Shown: positions 28,264-36,419 of the stretch, one piece after another
Layout: every line of letters starts with the position of its first letter
Position numbering within the stretch: position 1 is the first letter of the stretch
Source: Pseudomonas pharyngis
GTDB lineage: Bacteria; Pseudomonadota; Gammaproteobacteria; Pseudomonadales; Pseudomonadaceae
Assembly (NCBI RefSeq): GCF_021602345.1
Contig: NZ_BQID01000012.1
Coordinates: 124,001 to 188,000, forward strand
DNA length: 64,000 nt
Direction of reading: 5' to 3'
Made by a program: the position numbers and the translations under genes
Notes under the pieces: generated by a model
Seen by the model: only the letters and a program-made list of their open reading frames with translations
Told to the model about the DNA's origin: nothing
Databases searched by the model: none

Positions 28264-28793
28264 CTATCGGCTATACCGGTGCCTGGCAACCCAAGGCGGG
28301 TTTGCTGGTTCGAGACACAGGAAGCTCGAGCAAACCGGTTTCCCAAAGCGTGAAGGTCAAGCAGATGCTGGCTCTGGTCGGCAACGACCCCAACGCAATC
28401 AGCATCGCCGAGATGGACAAGCAGGGTCTGCACAAGAACATCAAGGGTTTCGATCCCACCAACGTTTCGGCCAAACAATTGGGCAGCCTCAGTGCAATGC
28501 TGCGCAGCCGTGGCCTGATTTCCGAAGTCACGTCCATTACTCTGCTCAACGCCGGCGACAAGTTTGATCGCTTCGGCATTCAGAAGGATCCGGAAGCCAA
28601 GTTCAATGCGCTGGAGTACTTCGCGACGCAACTGGATACCATCCAGAACAACAATCTCAAGGGCAACAAGTACGCCAATACGTTGATCCCCGAGTACAAG
28701 AAAGCCATCTATGTGCTGCAGAATCTGCAGACCTACGGTCAGGGTGGGGAACGCAAGCCTCCTACCGACAAGGGTGTCAGCGCCAAGGCGTGA
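28260..28793 (+). CDS. Protein of unknown function, 177 residues
   Basis: I do not recognise the family. The protein from the ATG at 28260 (good AAGGAG site) has no signal peptide or membrane segment, is rich in Lys, Asn and Ser and has mixed helix-like segments such as SVKVKQMLALVG, NVSAKQLGSLSAMLRSRG and ALEYFATQLDTIQ. The start MTIGYTGAWQPKAGLL and a disordered Pro/Lys C-terminus suggest a small, perhaps exported or structural, protein. It stands alone, converges on the Lux-like operon and is preceded by a nine-codon ORF coupled to it. A longer frame reaching to 28134 exists but has no ribosome site as good. Confidence 0.8.
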   Translation: MTIGYTGAWQPKAGLLVRDTGSSSKPVSQSVKVKQMLALVGNDPNAISIAEMDKQGLHKNIKGFDPTNVSAKQLGSLSAMLRSRGLISEVTSITLLNAGDKFDRFGIQKDPEAKFNALEYFATQLDTIQNNNLKGNKYANTLIPEYKKAIYVLQNLQTYGQGGERKPPTDKGVSAKA

Positions 28794-28799
28794 TCAGGC

Positions 28800-28827
28800 A
28801 GGCCCGCCCCGGCAACGGAGCGGGCCT
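28800..28827. terminator. Hairpin between convergent genes
   Basis: Arms aggcccgc and gcgggcct enclose an inner ccg/cgg stem with a gcaa tetraloop. It lies directly after the 177-residue protein gene and before the stop of the acetyltransferase gene. The T-run on the plus side (cgtcgttt) is weak, so termination strength is uncertain. Confidence 0.5.
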
Positions 28828-28833
28828 CGTCGT

Positions 28834-29751
28834 TTACGCAGCCTTGAGTTTGCGCCGTCGCGTGTCGTCCTGCAGAACCTGCATGCGCGGGCAGTGCAAT
28901 GTCAGCGGTCCTGGTTGAAATCCGCGATGAAACAACGCCAGCCATCCGGACCCTTTTTCATCGGGTGCCAGCCCGGTGAAGGTGAAGTCCATGGTCGACA
29001 ACTGGCGCCAGGCACTGTCGAAACCCTGCGCGAGTCTGAGCCTGATCGAAATCAGCCAATGGTCCGGCAACTGCTGCAATTGCTTGAGCAATCCGTCGTC
29101 AAGCGCCTCCAATACGCAGTCATAGCGCCCCCAACGTTGATCCAGTTGGATGGGGTCGCCGACCCAGGGTGATGGGTTGTCCCGTGTCCCGAACATGTCG
29201 ACCATCTGCTGCATGAACTCGCGGCAGCCATCCGGCCATGCGAGGCTTGGCAACGGTCGCTGGTATCCGTCGATCTGGAGATAGCCGAGCACCAACGACT
29301 CCGGCACCGGTTCGCCAAAGGGCGAAGGGGCATGATCGGGTAGCAGCCCAGTGTTGTGAAACCCCAGACGGGCGGCCATCCGTTGCGTGTAGAGATGATG
29401 GGTCATCTGCTTGATCGTCACGCCGTGGCATCCGAGCGCCTGGGCATGAACCAGCAATTGCCGGCTCAGTCGGGTGGCCACGTTCTGGCCACGGCTCTGC
29501 GGATCAACCACGCTCAATGCGAGTTCGGCAATGCGCGACTCCTTGTCGCGAATCAATGCCGCGTGCCCCAGAATTTTCCCCTCCGACACCGCCACCAATG
29601 AATGCCAGCGACCGCCGACATGGTTCTGCGTAATCATGCGCGGCAGGTAAACATGGGGCTGAGCGTATTGGTTGCCGTAGACCTTTCTGAACAGTTGGCT
29701 GACGGCACGGGCGTCGCTGTTACGGTAACTGCGCAGGATCAGGGTTTCCAT
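28834..29751 (-). CDS. GNAT-type N-acetyltransferase with C-terminal extension (Lux-like operon gene 5)
   Basis: A 305-residue protein. Residues 1-155 have a GNAT fold: LRSYRNSDARAVSQLF start, IAELALSVVDP and the acetyl-CoA loop SRGQNVATRL near residue 88, then AARLGF. The C-terminal 150 residues are an extension I do not recognise, with no membrane segment. The ATG at 29751 shares a base with the PaaK-like gene stop (TGATG), so the gene is translationally coupled and last in the five-gene operon. It likely transfers an acyl group to an amine of the pathway product, or to its own toxic precursor for self-protection; both are inference. Confidence 0.85.
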   Translation of the reverse strand: METLILRSYRNSDARAVSQLFRKVYGNQYAQPHVYLPRMITQNHVGGRWHSLVAVSEGKILGHAALIRDKESRIAELALSVVDPQSRGQNVATRLSRQLLVHAQALGCHGVTIKQMTHHLYTQRMAARLGFHNTGLLPDHAPSPFGEPVPESLVLGYLQIDGYQRPLPSLAWPDGCREFMQQMVDMFGTRDNPSPWVGDPIQLDQRWGRYDCVLEALDDGLLKQLQQLPDHWLISIRLRLAQGFDSAWRQLSTMDFTFTGLAPDEKGSGWLALFHRGFQPGPLTLHCPRMQVLQDDTRRRKLKAA

Positions 29752-31040
29752 CAACGGTCCTCCCGGTGCAGATTGTCGTATACCCGCAGATCGACTACAC
29801 GCTGCTGTTTACCTGACCGAGGATGGCGTGACAGTGACTGAATCGTGCAGCGCCGGATCTGCAATTCGAGCAAATGCCCGGTGCTCAACTCTTCGATCAA
29901 TGGATAGGCTTCGATCAACGCACGGTGCAGTAACCGGTCTGCCTGCTCAGCCATCGCAGATAGGGCATCCGGTACCCAGCGCAGGCACAGAATATCCCTT
30001 GTGCCTTCCTGTTCGATCACCAGTTGCCAGTCTTCACTGCCGGTAATCCGCTGTACGGTTTGGCCGATGGCCTGAGGCAGGAGGGTCAGTATGCCGACAC
30101 GAACCCGCTGACTGTCGGCACAGCGTCCCATCAAGGCGAATTTGCGCCGGGGAACATTACCGGGCTCTCGCCAACAGGCGCGATCGCCGACCGGATAGCG
30201 AATCAAGGGCATCAAGCGACGGGTCATGTTGGTCACCACCAGTCGTCCCACCCGGTTGCACCCGTCAATCACCTCTCCGGTTTCTTCGTCGAGAATCTCC
30301 AGCACGCTATGGTTGTCCGCCGCATGATGTTCGCCCAACGCGCAATCCCGTTGACTGGCGCCGATGAAACCGGCGTCGACACTGGCATAGCCGAGAGACG
30401 CAATGCGCGCACCGGGAAAGACACGCCCCAATCGTCGCAGTTGTGCCGGAAAGAGACTTTCCCCGGCGTAGAGCAGGGTTTTCACGCCCTCGAGTACCCG
30501 CCCGTGCTGTTCCAGCCAGGCCGCGAAGGTCAGCAAATGGGCGGGCAGTCCGGCCAGCACATTGATCCGGTGTCGGGCGATGGCATCGGCGAGGATGAGC
30601 GAGTCGACATGACCGGTGAACGGAAATTCGACAATGTCCGTTTCCACCTGTGCCAGCGCATCGTGGGTGAAGATGAAACTGGCGTAGAGGTCGCCAGCGA
30701 AAAACAGGTTGGCGATGCGGTCGCCCGCGCTCAACTGCCCGCCGAGACTGCGACCGAAGTCCGCTACCAGTGTTTGCCATTCCTTGCGCTGAAAAACCGA
30801 AAATTTGCCGGTGCTGGTGGTTCCTCCTGTCTTGAATACCAGTGCGTTTTCCAGAGAACCGGTCAGTACAGGCCAGTGGTCGAGATCCTGGCTGCCTTCC
30901 CAGTAGGCCGCAGGATCGATCACCGGTAATTCAGCCAGCGCAGTGATGTGCTCGGGCACATCAGCGAAGTGTCTTGCATAAAAGCTCGAATGGCGGCGTG
31001 CGAACGCCACGAGCTCGTTCAACTCAATCCTTGTGTTCAT
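29751..31040 (-). CDS. PaaK-like adenylate-forming enzyme (Lux-like operon gene 4)
   Basis: A 429-residue protein of the phenylacetate-CoA ligase/CoF synthetase branch of the ANL superfamily, expected to activate a carboxylic acid as acyl-adenylate. The phosphate-binding loop is FKTGGTTSTGKFS near residues 69-81. SLGYASVDAG near 215 and IRYPVGDRACWREPG near 285 match the aromatic and Asp motifs, and SGKQQRVVD near the C-terminus may hold the lysine of the mobile domain. The start lies 17 bases inside the end of the LuxC-PaaK gene. It resembles the C-terminal half of that gene (shared YxSVDAG and SGK blocks), so the two are probably duplicated and diverged. Confidence 0.85.
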   Translation of the reverse strand: MNTRIELNELVAFARRHSSFYARHFADVPEHITALAELPVIDPAAYWEGSQDLDHWPVLTGSLENALVFKTGGTTSTGKFSVFQRKEWQTLVADFGRSLGGQLSAGDRIANLFFAGDLYASFIFTHDALAQVETDIVEFPFTGHVDSLILADAIARHRINVLAGLPAHLLTFAAWLEQHGRVLEGVKTLLYAGESLFPAQLRRLGRVFPGARIASLGYASVDAGFIGASQRDCALGEHHAADNHSVLEILDEETGEVIDGCNRVGRLVVTNMTRRLMPLIRYPVGDRACWREPGNVPRRKFALMGRCADSQRVRVGILTLLPQAIGQTVQRITGSEDWQLVIEQEGTRDILCLRWVPDALSAMAEQADRLLHRALIEAYPLIEELSTGHLLELQIRRCTIQSLSRHPRSGKQQRVVDLRVYDNLHREDR

Positions 31041-33468
31041 GTTGCATTCCTTGTATGTCAGTGGGCGGGACCTCGCTGCGGTTGTCGATCACCTGCGGCG
31101 TCTTTCCGCTGTGTTTGTTTCGGGCGAATTGATCGATCGCACAACGTTCCGCCTCCACCGTGAGCAGTCCGGTGCGGATGAGGGTCGCCAGGGTCGGGTA
31201 GTCCTGCAGGCGGCGGTGGACGTCGAGGGCGGACAGGGAACTGCGAAACCGCATACGTTCCAGCCCGTCGGGTGCGTGCTCCAGGACCAGCTGGAACTCG
31301 ACCTGCAGATGCCGAGCCAGTGTTTCCAGACAGATAAAGTCCGTGCCGATGCGCAGCAGCCGGCCGTGACGTTGCAGCAGCTCGAAGCGTGGAGCCGGCA
31401 GCCCGCATGGACACCGGCCGGGTATCCAGCGGCCGCTGTCGCCAAGGTCGTATCGCTGAACGTCCTGGCCTTGTCGTTCTATCGAGGTGAACACCAGACG
31501 GCCGATTTCATCGCCATTCACCGGCTGATCGGCTTCAAACGCGACGATTTCCAGGTGTTGAATAGCGCTCATCAGATGGAATACGCCATCAGACGTTGCC
31601 GGGCAGGCATGGCCGAGTGGTCCGGCGTCGACGCTGCCGTAAATGGCCGAACGGATCAGCCTGACGCCGCAACTGCGCATCAACGCACGGCTCTGTTCGC
31701 CGGGATGCTCACCGCCGAGAAAGACCTTTTCGATGCCGCCATAGTCACGTAATCGTGACTGCTCGTTTAGAAACAGGCGATGCAGGGTGCTCGGCATGCC
31801 GACCAGTGTGGTGACGCGTTGTTCGATGATCAAACGGGCGATTTCGCGGTAATCGTCATCGGCGGGCGCGCCCATCGGCAGATGAGTGACACCCAGTAGC
31901 TCCAGCACTTTGGAAAAGCTGAAGAAGCCGCCATACAGCCCGCCACTGAAGAACAGGTTCATCACGCGGTCGCGGGCCGGGTCGAGGCCAGCCGCAAACA
32001 GGCCATCGGCGGCGGCACGCATTTGCCGATCAAAATCGCGGTAACTGAAACCCGACAACACCGGAACGCCGCTGCTGCCCCCGGAGCGGAAGTACAGGCG
32101 GGCCGCCGGATTGATCGGGCGGGTGACAAACGTTTCCTTGTTCATGATCGAGCGAGCTGCGATGCACGGCGGTGCCGGTAGCGGATCAAGCGTGGCACAG
32201 GTAGACAGCGTCGCAACCGGCAGGCTGACCGACACCCGCCGACTCAGGCGCTGCAAGGCATAGACGCCGTCGTGGGGTTCACCCTCGTAACCTTCGTGAA
32301 TCGATTCAACGGGGGCGATTCGCGTGACGCCTGCTGCGATCAGCATCTGCGAAAGTTCTGCTGTCTCGTGTTCGGAGCAGATCAGGGCGCAGCTTTGCAG
32401 CATGTTTCGCCAAGGCATGAGCGCCTCGATGACTTGCGTTCGTGGCAGTGGTTTGAGCAGCACACTGCGAAACAGCGGCGAGGGCGCGAGTTGCTGGTCA
32501 TGCGTCCAGATCACCCGCCAGCCCGGTGCTTTCCAGACATGTCCGGGTGGCCCGACAAAACTCTGGGTCAACTGCGCGATCGCCGTGTCTGTGGTGATTT
32601 GCGACGCCTCTTGAAGTGACGGCATCAAGGCTGGCCAGTGCTGGGCCCGACGTTCCAACGCCTTTGCCAGGCCCGCGCCGATGATGCGCAGAACAGCTTC
32701 GTCATCGCTGTCCACCAGCAGCCATTGCGGGCTGGAACAGGCCTGTTGGTCGAGGCGACAGACTTCATCCGCCACCGCGTCCAGCGCCTCTGGCGAGGCG
32801 GTCTCGGGAGTCAGGTAAACAAAACTGATCCGATGACCCCAGTCGATCCAGCGACAGCCGGCCGGGATCTGTCGGCGGATGGATTGAAGCGCCGATTCGC
32901 CGCCCCAGGCTGAAATGCCGTTGGCGCGTTCGCAGAGTTGGCCGATTTGCTCGGTCGTTGCTGGTATGACCGCGACGTGTCCTGCGATCTGGCCGGTGGC
33001 GTCGCACTGAGTCAGCGCATGGAGCAAGCGAGCGGTCAGGCCCTGGTCACTGCTGCTGGGACGCAGCCAGTTGACGTTGCCGGCCAGCAGGCTTTCGATC
33101 ACGGCGCAGAAGGCCAGCAGCGGCGCATTGCCAGGGGTGATGTGCACCACCAGACCCAGCGGGCTCCAGCGTTCGAAGTGCGACTCGCGATAGTCGATGC
33201 GGCGCAAGGCATCCGCTTGATCCCCCAGCTCACGTTGCAGTTTGTGCTGCAGGGCATCAGGCTGGCAGAACTCAATCAGGGATTGACGGTGTTCAGGTTC
33301 AAGAGGCAGATCCGGATCGTGCAGTCGGGTGGAGAAAACCGCGACCGCATCGAGGACTGTCCCACGCTGGAGTGCCGTGCCCAGTCGCTGTGGCAGGTCC
33401 AGATGAAGTTGCTCCAGTGCGGCGTCGAGCCGGTAGTCGGGGTGAAGCTGTCCATTGATCAGATACAT
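31024..33468 (-). CDS. LuxC-like acyl-CoA/acyl-protein reductase fused to a PaaK-like adenylating domain (Lux-like operon gene 3)
   Basis: An 814-residue two-domain protein. Residues 1-425 resemble LuxC, the NADPH-dependent reductase of luminous bacteria: WSPLGLVVHITPGNAP near 101-116, WLRPSSSDQG, and the active-site block LDQQACSSPQ with the acyl-accepting Cys244. Residues 440-800 are a PaaK-like adenylate-forming domain with YFRSGGSSGVP near 459-469, YGSVDAGPLG, and RYDLGDSGRWIPGRCPCG, then HSGKTPQVID near the end. The ATG at 33468 follows the LuxE-like stop directly (TGACATG). The fusion suggests that activation and reduction of one carboxylate to an aldehyde are physically linked. It could equally make two different intermediates. 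Confidence 0.88.
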   Translation of the reverse strand: MYLINGQLHPDYRLDAALEQLHLDLPQRLGTALQRGTVLDAVAVFSTRLHDPDLPLEPEHRQSLIEFCQPDALQHKLQRELGDQADALRRIDYRESHFERWSPLGLVVHITPGNAPLLAFCAVIESLLAGNVNWLRPSSSDQGLTARLLHALTQCDATGQIAGHVAVIPATTEQIGQLCERANGISAWGGESALQSIRRQIPAGCRWIDWGHRISFVYLTPETASPEALDAVADEVCRLDQQACSSPQWLLVDSDDEAVLRIIGAGLAKALERRAQHWPALMPSLQEASQITTDTAIAQLTQSFVGPPGHVWKAPGWRVIWTHDQQLAPSPLFRSVLLKPLPRTQVIEALMPWRNMLQSCALICSEHETAELSQMLIAAGVTRIAPVESIHEGYEGEPHDGVYALQRLSRRVSVSLPVATLSTCATLDPLPAPPCIAARSIMNKETFVTRPINPAARLYFRSGGSSGVPVLSGFSYRDFDRQMRAAADGLFAAGLDPARDRVMNLFFSGGLYGGFFSFSKVLELLGVTHLPMGAPADDDYREIARLIIEQRVTTLVGMPSTLHRLFLNEQSRLRDYGGIEKVFLGGEHPGEQSRALMRSCGVRLIRSAIYGSVDAGPLGHACPATSDGVFHLMSAIQHLEIVAFEADQPVNGDEIGRLVFTSIERQGQDVQRYDLGDSGRWIPGRCPCGLPAPRFELLQRHGRLLRIGTDFICLETLARHLQVEFQLVLEHAPDGLERMRFRSSLSALDVHRRLQDYPTLATLIRTGLLTVEAERCAIDQFARNKHSGKTPQVIDNRSEVPPTDIQGMQHEHKD

Positions 33469-33469
33469 G

Positions 33470-34600
33470 TCAATGCCTCCCCAGCAGTTCAGCGGCGGCC
33501 AGGGCGCAGCTTCTGCCGGCCGTGGTCGCGGCGCGGCCATGCAGTTCGAACCAGTCTGCAGATAGACCGCAGCCACAGCTGGCGCCTGGATGCAGGGTGG
33601 CCAGATCGCTCATGACCACGGCGTGGGCCGGACTCGATGAAATGTAGGGCGAGACGAAACTCAGCAAGCCTTGACGGCCATACGGCAGAACCGTGAAGTC
33701 GGACGGATTGCGCACGAAGACCTGCGAATAGACGGGCACATGGAAATGATGATGAGCACATTCAAGGTAAGGCACCGGATGCTCGACCGCGCCGTAACCG
33801 TCACGGCAGCGAGAGACCTCAAGGCCCAGTTGTCGGTGCATGCGCTCGTACAGTTGCTGATGGGGAATCTCCTGCGCGGCATGGGTTTTCCAGCCACCCC
33901 CGAAGAGCGCCAGCGAGTCCGGTGTCAGTTGCAGTTCGCGAACGCCGGTGGCCCGCATGCGTTCAAGGGTCTGCCAGAGAAAGGCGGGAAAGCCGAGAAT
34001 CCGTACGGGCAAGCCTTCTTCGGCGAAGGATTGCAGGGCAACAATGACGCCGAAACTGTCGAACTCGTGGCCGCCGCCGGTACGGCGCAGGGCATAGGCC
34101 ACTCGATTGACGGGGGCGAACCGACACAGGAACTGGTCAGTAAAGGAGGTTCCCAGGCTGATCGTGCCCTCCGGCTCATAGCTTAAAAGCAAGTAGTTGC
34201 ACGGGGTTTGCGGGTTGTTCCAGCCATAATGGTGAAAGATGCGTTCGACCATGTACTGAGCGGCGCCCAGGCTGCGTTCGTCGTAACGCATGCGACTTTT
34301 CTGACCGCTGGTGCCTGAGGATGTCAGCTCCAACGCGTGGGTACCGGTGGGGCTGAGCAATAGGTGCTGCTTGAAAAAACTGGCGAAAATCGGCGGTAGA
34401 CGCGACCAGTCGTCGAGTCTGTCCAGATTGTCCACGGTCAGCCCGTTGGCGTTCAGCCAGCGTTCGTAGCCCGGGGTATGCAGGCTGTGGAAACGGCTGA
34501 TCTCGACCATGGCCTGATCGAACAGCCCGTCCGGCACGGAGTCCGGGCAATAGGGTTGCGTCAACGCGCAGAGCTTGTCGCTGTGGGGGAAATGGAACAT
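33470..34600 (-). CDS. LuxE-like acyl-protein synthetase (Lux-like operon gene 2)
   Basis: A 376-residue protein of the LuxE family, which activates a fatty acid with ATP and passes it through a cysteine thioester to LuxC. The adenylation loop is LTSSGTSGQKS near residues 92-102; GYGAVEHPVPY and the Cys-rich ASCGCGLSADWFELHGR follow. A cysteine lies at position 365, twelve residues from the C-terminus, where LuxE of luminous bacteria carries its acyl-accepting cysteine. The ATG shares a base with the MFS gene stop (TGATG). With the LuxC-like partner just downstream, an aldehyde-forming fatty acid or aryl acid reductase complex is the natural reading. Confidence 0.88.
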   Translation of the reverse strand: MFHFPHSDKLCALTQPYCPDSVPDGLFDQAMVEISRFHSLHTPGYERWLNANGLTVDNLDRLDDWSRLPPIFASFFKQHLLLSPTGTHALELTSSGTSGQKSRMRYDERSLGAAQYMVERIFHHYGWNNPQTPCNYLLLSYEPEGTISLGTSFTDQFLCRFAPVNRVAYALRRTGGGHEFDSFGVIVALQSFAEEGLPVRILGFPAFLWQTLERMRATGVRELQLTPDSLALFGGGWKTHAAQEIPHQQLYERMHRQLGLEVSRCRDGYGAVEHPVPYLECAHHHFHVPVYSQVFVRNPSDFTVLPYGRQGLLSFVSPYISSSPAHAVVMSDLATLHPGASCGCGLSADWFELHGRAATTAGRSCALAAAELLGRH

Positions 34601-35859
34601 CAGACGTCCTTATCGTTATGGTGAACGGTCGGCCTTGCCGCAGCAGGCAAAAACCGGTTGAGCAGGGGCAGGCACAGCAGGCCGCCGACCGCGGCCCACA
34701 GTGCAAAGAAATCGAGGCGAAGGCCGCCGCCGATGGCGGCAATCAACGATCCACCGGCACCCATTACGGCAATCGAAATCATGCCGATCGCGGCCGAGAC
34801 CAGTCCTTTGCTGTCATCGCTGCAAAACAGCGCCAGCCGATACAGGGCTGCGTTGCTCATGCCCAGCCCTACGGCGTACAGCGCGAGGCCGGCAATCAGT
34901 GCGGTGAGGGAGAGGCCTGTCATGGCCACGGCCACCAGGGTCAGCAGACCCAGGCAGTACGGCCACAGTGCCAGGCGAATCAATTGCGGCAGTGCACGTG
35001 TGGGCAGCAACCGGTCGAGAATCAGATTGCCGAGAATGACGGCTGAAAAAACCGGTATCTGCCACAGCGCATATTCCCGCGTTGTCAGCCCCAGTGACTG
35101 GATCAGCAACAGCGGAGCAAGACCGATCCAGGCGATCAGCGGCAGGCTCATCAGGCCAAGTGCAACGCAGGTCCCGAGAAAGTTCTTGTTGCGCGACAAC
35201 GCAAGGTATCGAGCACCGATCTGGCGAAGGGAAAAGGCTATAGGCGCTTGCTGAGTGCCATCACGACGGACCACTCCGATGGTTTCGGGCATGCAGGCGT
35301 ACAGTCCGGTCCATGCAAGTACGGCAACCAGGGCCAGGCCGAGAAACAGTTCGCGCCAGCTGAGCCATTCAAGTAACAGACTGCCCAGCAGGGGGCCGAT
35401 CAGCGGCGAAAGCAGTGCAACATTGCCCAGCAGCGCCATTAGGCGCACCGCATCGGCTTCGCAGAATACTTCCTGAAGCGCGGGATAGCTGACAGCCACC
35501 ACAAACCCCAGCCCCATGCCCTGGATCAGCCTTAATGCGTTGAAAACTTCAATACCGGGCGTAAAGACTGTCGCTGCACACGTTGCACCGAACAGTGCGC
35601 AACCGGCCAGCAACAGCGGGCGTCGGCCGAACCGGTCGGCAAGCGGTCCGATCAGCCATTGCAGGCACACTCCACCGATCAGGTAGAGATTGAAAGCGTT
35701 GGGGATATGACGGGCATCGGCTTCAAGATCCCGAGTGACGGTGAGCATCGCCGGCATGACCATGTCGCTGGCCATGTAGGTCAGCCATTCGAACAGCATG
35801 ATGGCGAGGCAGAAACCGAGCGCCTGCCGCGGCGAGAGATTGATGAGAGTTCTTTGCAT
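34600..35859 (-). CDS. MFS transporter, MdfA/Bcr-like (Lux-like operon gene 1)
   Basis: A 419-residue inner-membrane protein with about 12 hydrophobic segments and the MFS signature GPLADRFGRRPLLLAG after segment 2; FEWLTYMASDMVMPAM near the start resembles MdfA, whose substrates are varied drugs and cations. It opens the operon (ATG with GGAAG upstream) and is translationally coupled to the LuxE-like gene. Its most likely job is to export the product of the pathway, protecting the cell. No other gene in the operon encodes a membrane protein. Confidence 0.9.
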   Translation of the reverse strand: MQRTLINLSPRQALGFCLAIMLFEWLTYMASDMVMPAMLTVTRDLEADARHIPNAFNLYLIGGVCLQWLIGPLADRFGRRPLLLAGCALFGATCAATVFTPGIEVFNALRLIQGMGLGFVVAVSYPALQEVFCEADAVRLMALLGNVALLSPLIGPLLGSLLLEWLSWRELFLGLALVAVLAWTGLYACMPETIGVVRRDGTQQAPIAFSLRQIGARYLALSRNKNFLGTCVALGLMSLPLIAWIGLAPLLLIQSLGLTTREYALWQIPVFSAVILGNLILDRLLPTRALPQLIRLALWPYCLGLLTLVAVAMTGLSLTALIAGLALYAVGLGMSNAALYRLALFCSDDSKGLVSAAIGMISIAVMGAGGSLIAAIGGGLRLDFFALWAAVGGLLCLPLLNRFLPAAARPTVHHNDKDV

Positions 35860-35919
35860 ACGCTTCCACGAGATTCGAGAGAGAGCGCAAAGGGTAGAGG
35901 CGGGGTCAGACTGTTCCTA

Positions 35920-35945
35920 CGTCATTGCTGTGACGCTCTATGACG
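35920..35945. promoter_or_regulatory. Candidate operator upstream of the Lux-like operon
   Basis: Within the 260 bases before the MFS gene, CGTCA at 35920-35924 and TGACG at 35931-35935 form a small inverted repeat, and TGACG recurs at 35941-35945, exactly ten bases on. One helical turn spacing fits a regulator site, but the elements are short and the pairing may be chance. Confidence 0.3.
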
Positions 35946-36025
35946 GGGGGTTGCGTGATGTTGCACAAGTCGGGATGCCTACTCGCAAGCGCGAATTGCC
36001 TGACAAGATAATGAATAGAGTCTTA

Positions 36026-36054
36026 AGAAAAATGCCCACATTCCTGTGGGCATT
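36026..36054 (-). terminator. Rho-independent terminator
   Basis: Perfect ten-base stem aatgcccaca/tgtgggcatt with loop ttcc at 36031-36054. On the minus strand it is followed by a T-rich run (read from the A-rich 36026-36030), so it ends the transcript of the small lipoprotein gene at 36122-36262 and isolates the Lux-like operon from it. Confidence 0.8.
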
Positions 36055-36121
36055 TCGGCTGACACTAAATCAGTTGTTGCATTTGAATGAATGGACGCTG
36101 GCATCCTTCTCGCGGCATGAC

Positions 36122-36262
36122 TTAACGATGGTCGTAGTAGCCCGGACCTTGCGGCGCGTAGTGGCGATGATCGCCATGCCAGCCGCCGTGGGGGAAAATG
36201 ATGCAGCCGCTCAGGGTGAGCAGTGCAAGGACAGGAATCAGCCAGGTGATTCGACGCAGCAT
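36122..36262 (-). CDS. Small lipoprotein with His-rich tail
   Basis: A 46-residue protein with signal MLRRITWLIPVLALLTLSGC; the lipobox LSGC gives a lipidated Cys20 and a mature peptide rich in His, Gly, Tyr and Pro (GGWHGDHRHYAPQGPGYYDHR is its end). The start at 36262 has AGGA at a good distance; an ATG five codons upstream is also possible. The His content suggests metal binding, but no family is recognised. It stands alone, ended by a strong terminator. Confidence 0.75.
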   Translation of the reverse strand: MLRRITWLIPVLALLTLSGCIIFPHGGWHGDHRHYAPQGPGYYDHR

Positions 36263-36419
36263 TTCAAAGATCCTCATGGTTAAAGCCGCCTGAAGCCAAA
36301 GCTCTTCATCGGCTGTAACATGAGACCCCGTTTGCAGCGGCATATCCCCGTGAAAGGGTATGCGCATGGCATCAACGCCGATACAAACCCGATACATTCC
36401 AACGGTTCAGGAACCTGTA

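Noticed and set aside
29751-31040. Naming the PaaK-like gene phenylacetate-CoA ligase (paaK)
   Set aside because: No other phenylacetate genes are nearby and the context is the Lux-like operon, so only the family is given.
28834-35859. Bioluminescence (lux) operon
   Set aside because: No luxA, luxB, luxD or luxG was found; only LuxC- and LuxE-like functions are present, so light production is not supported.
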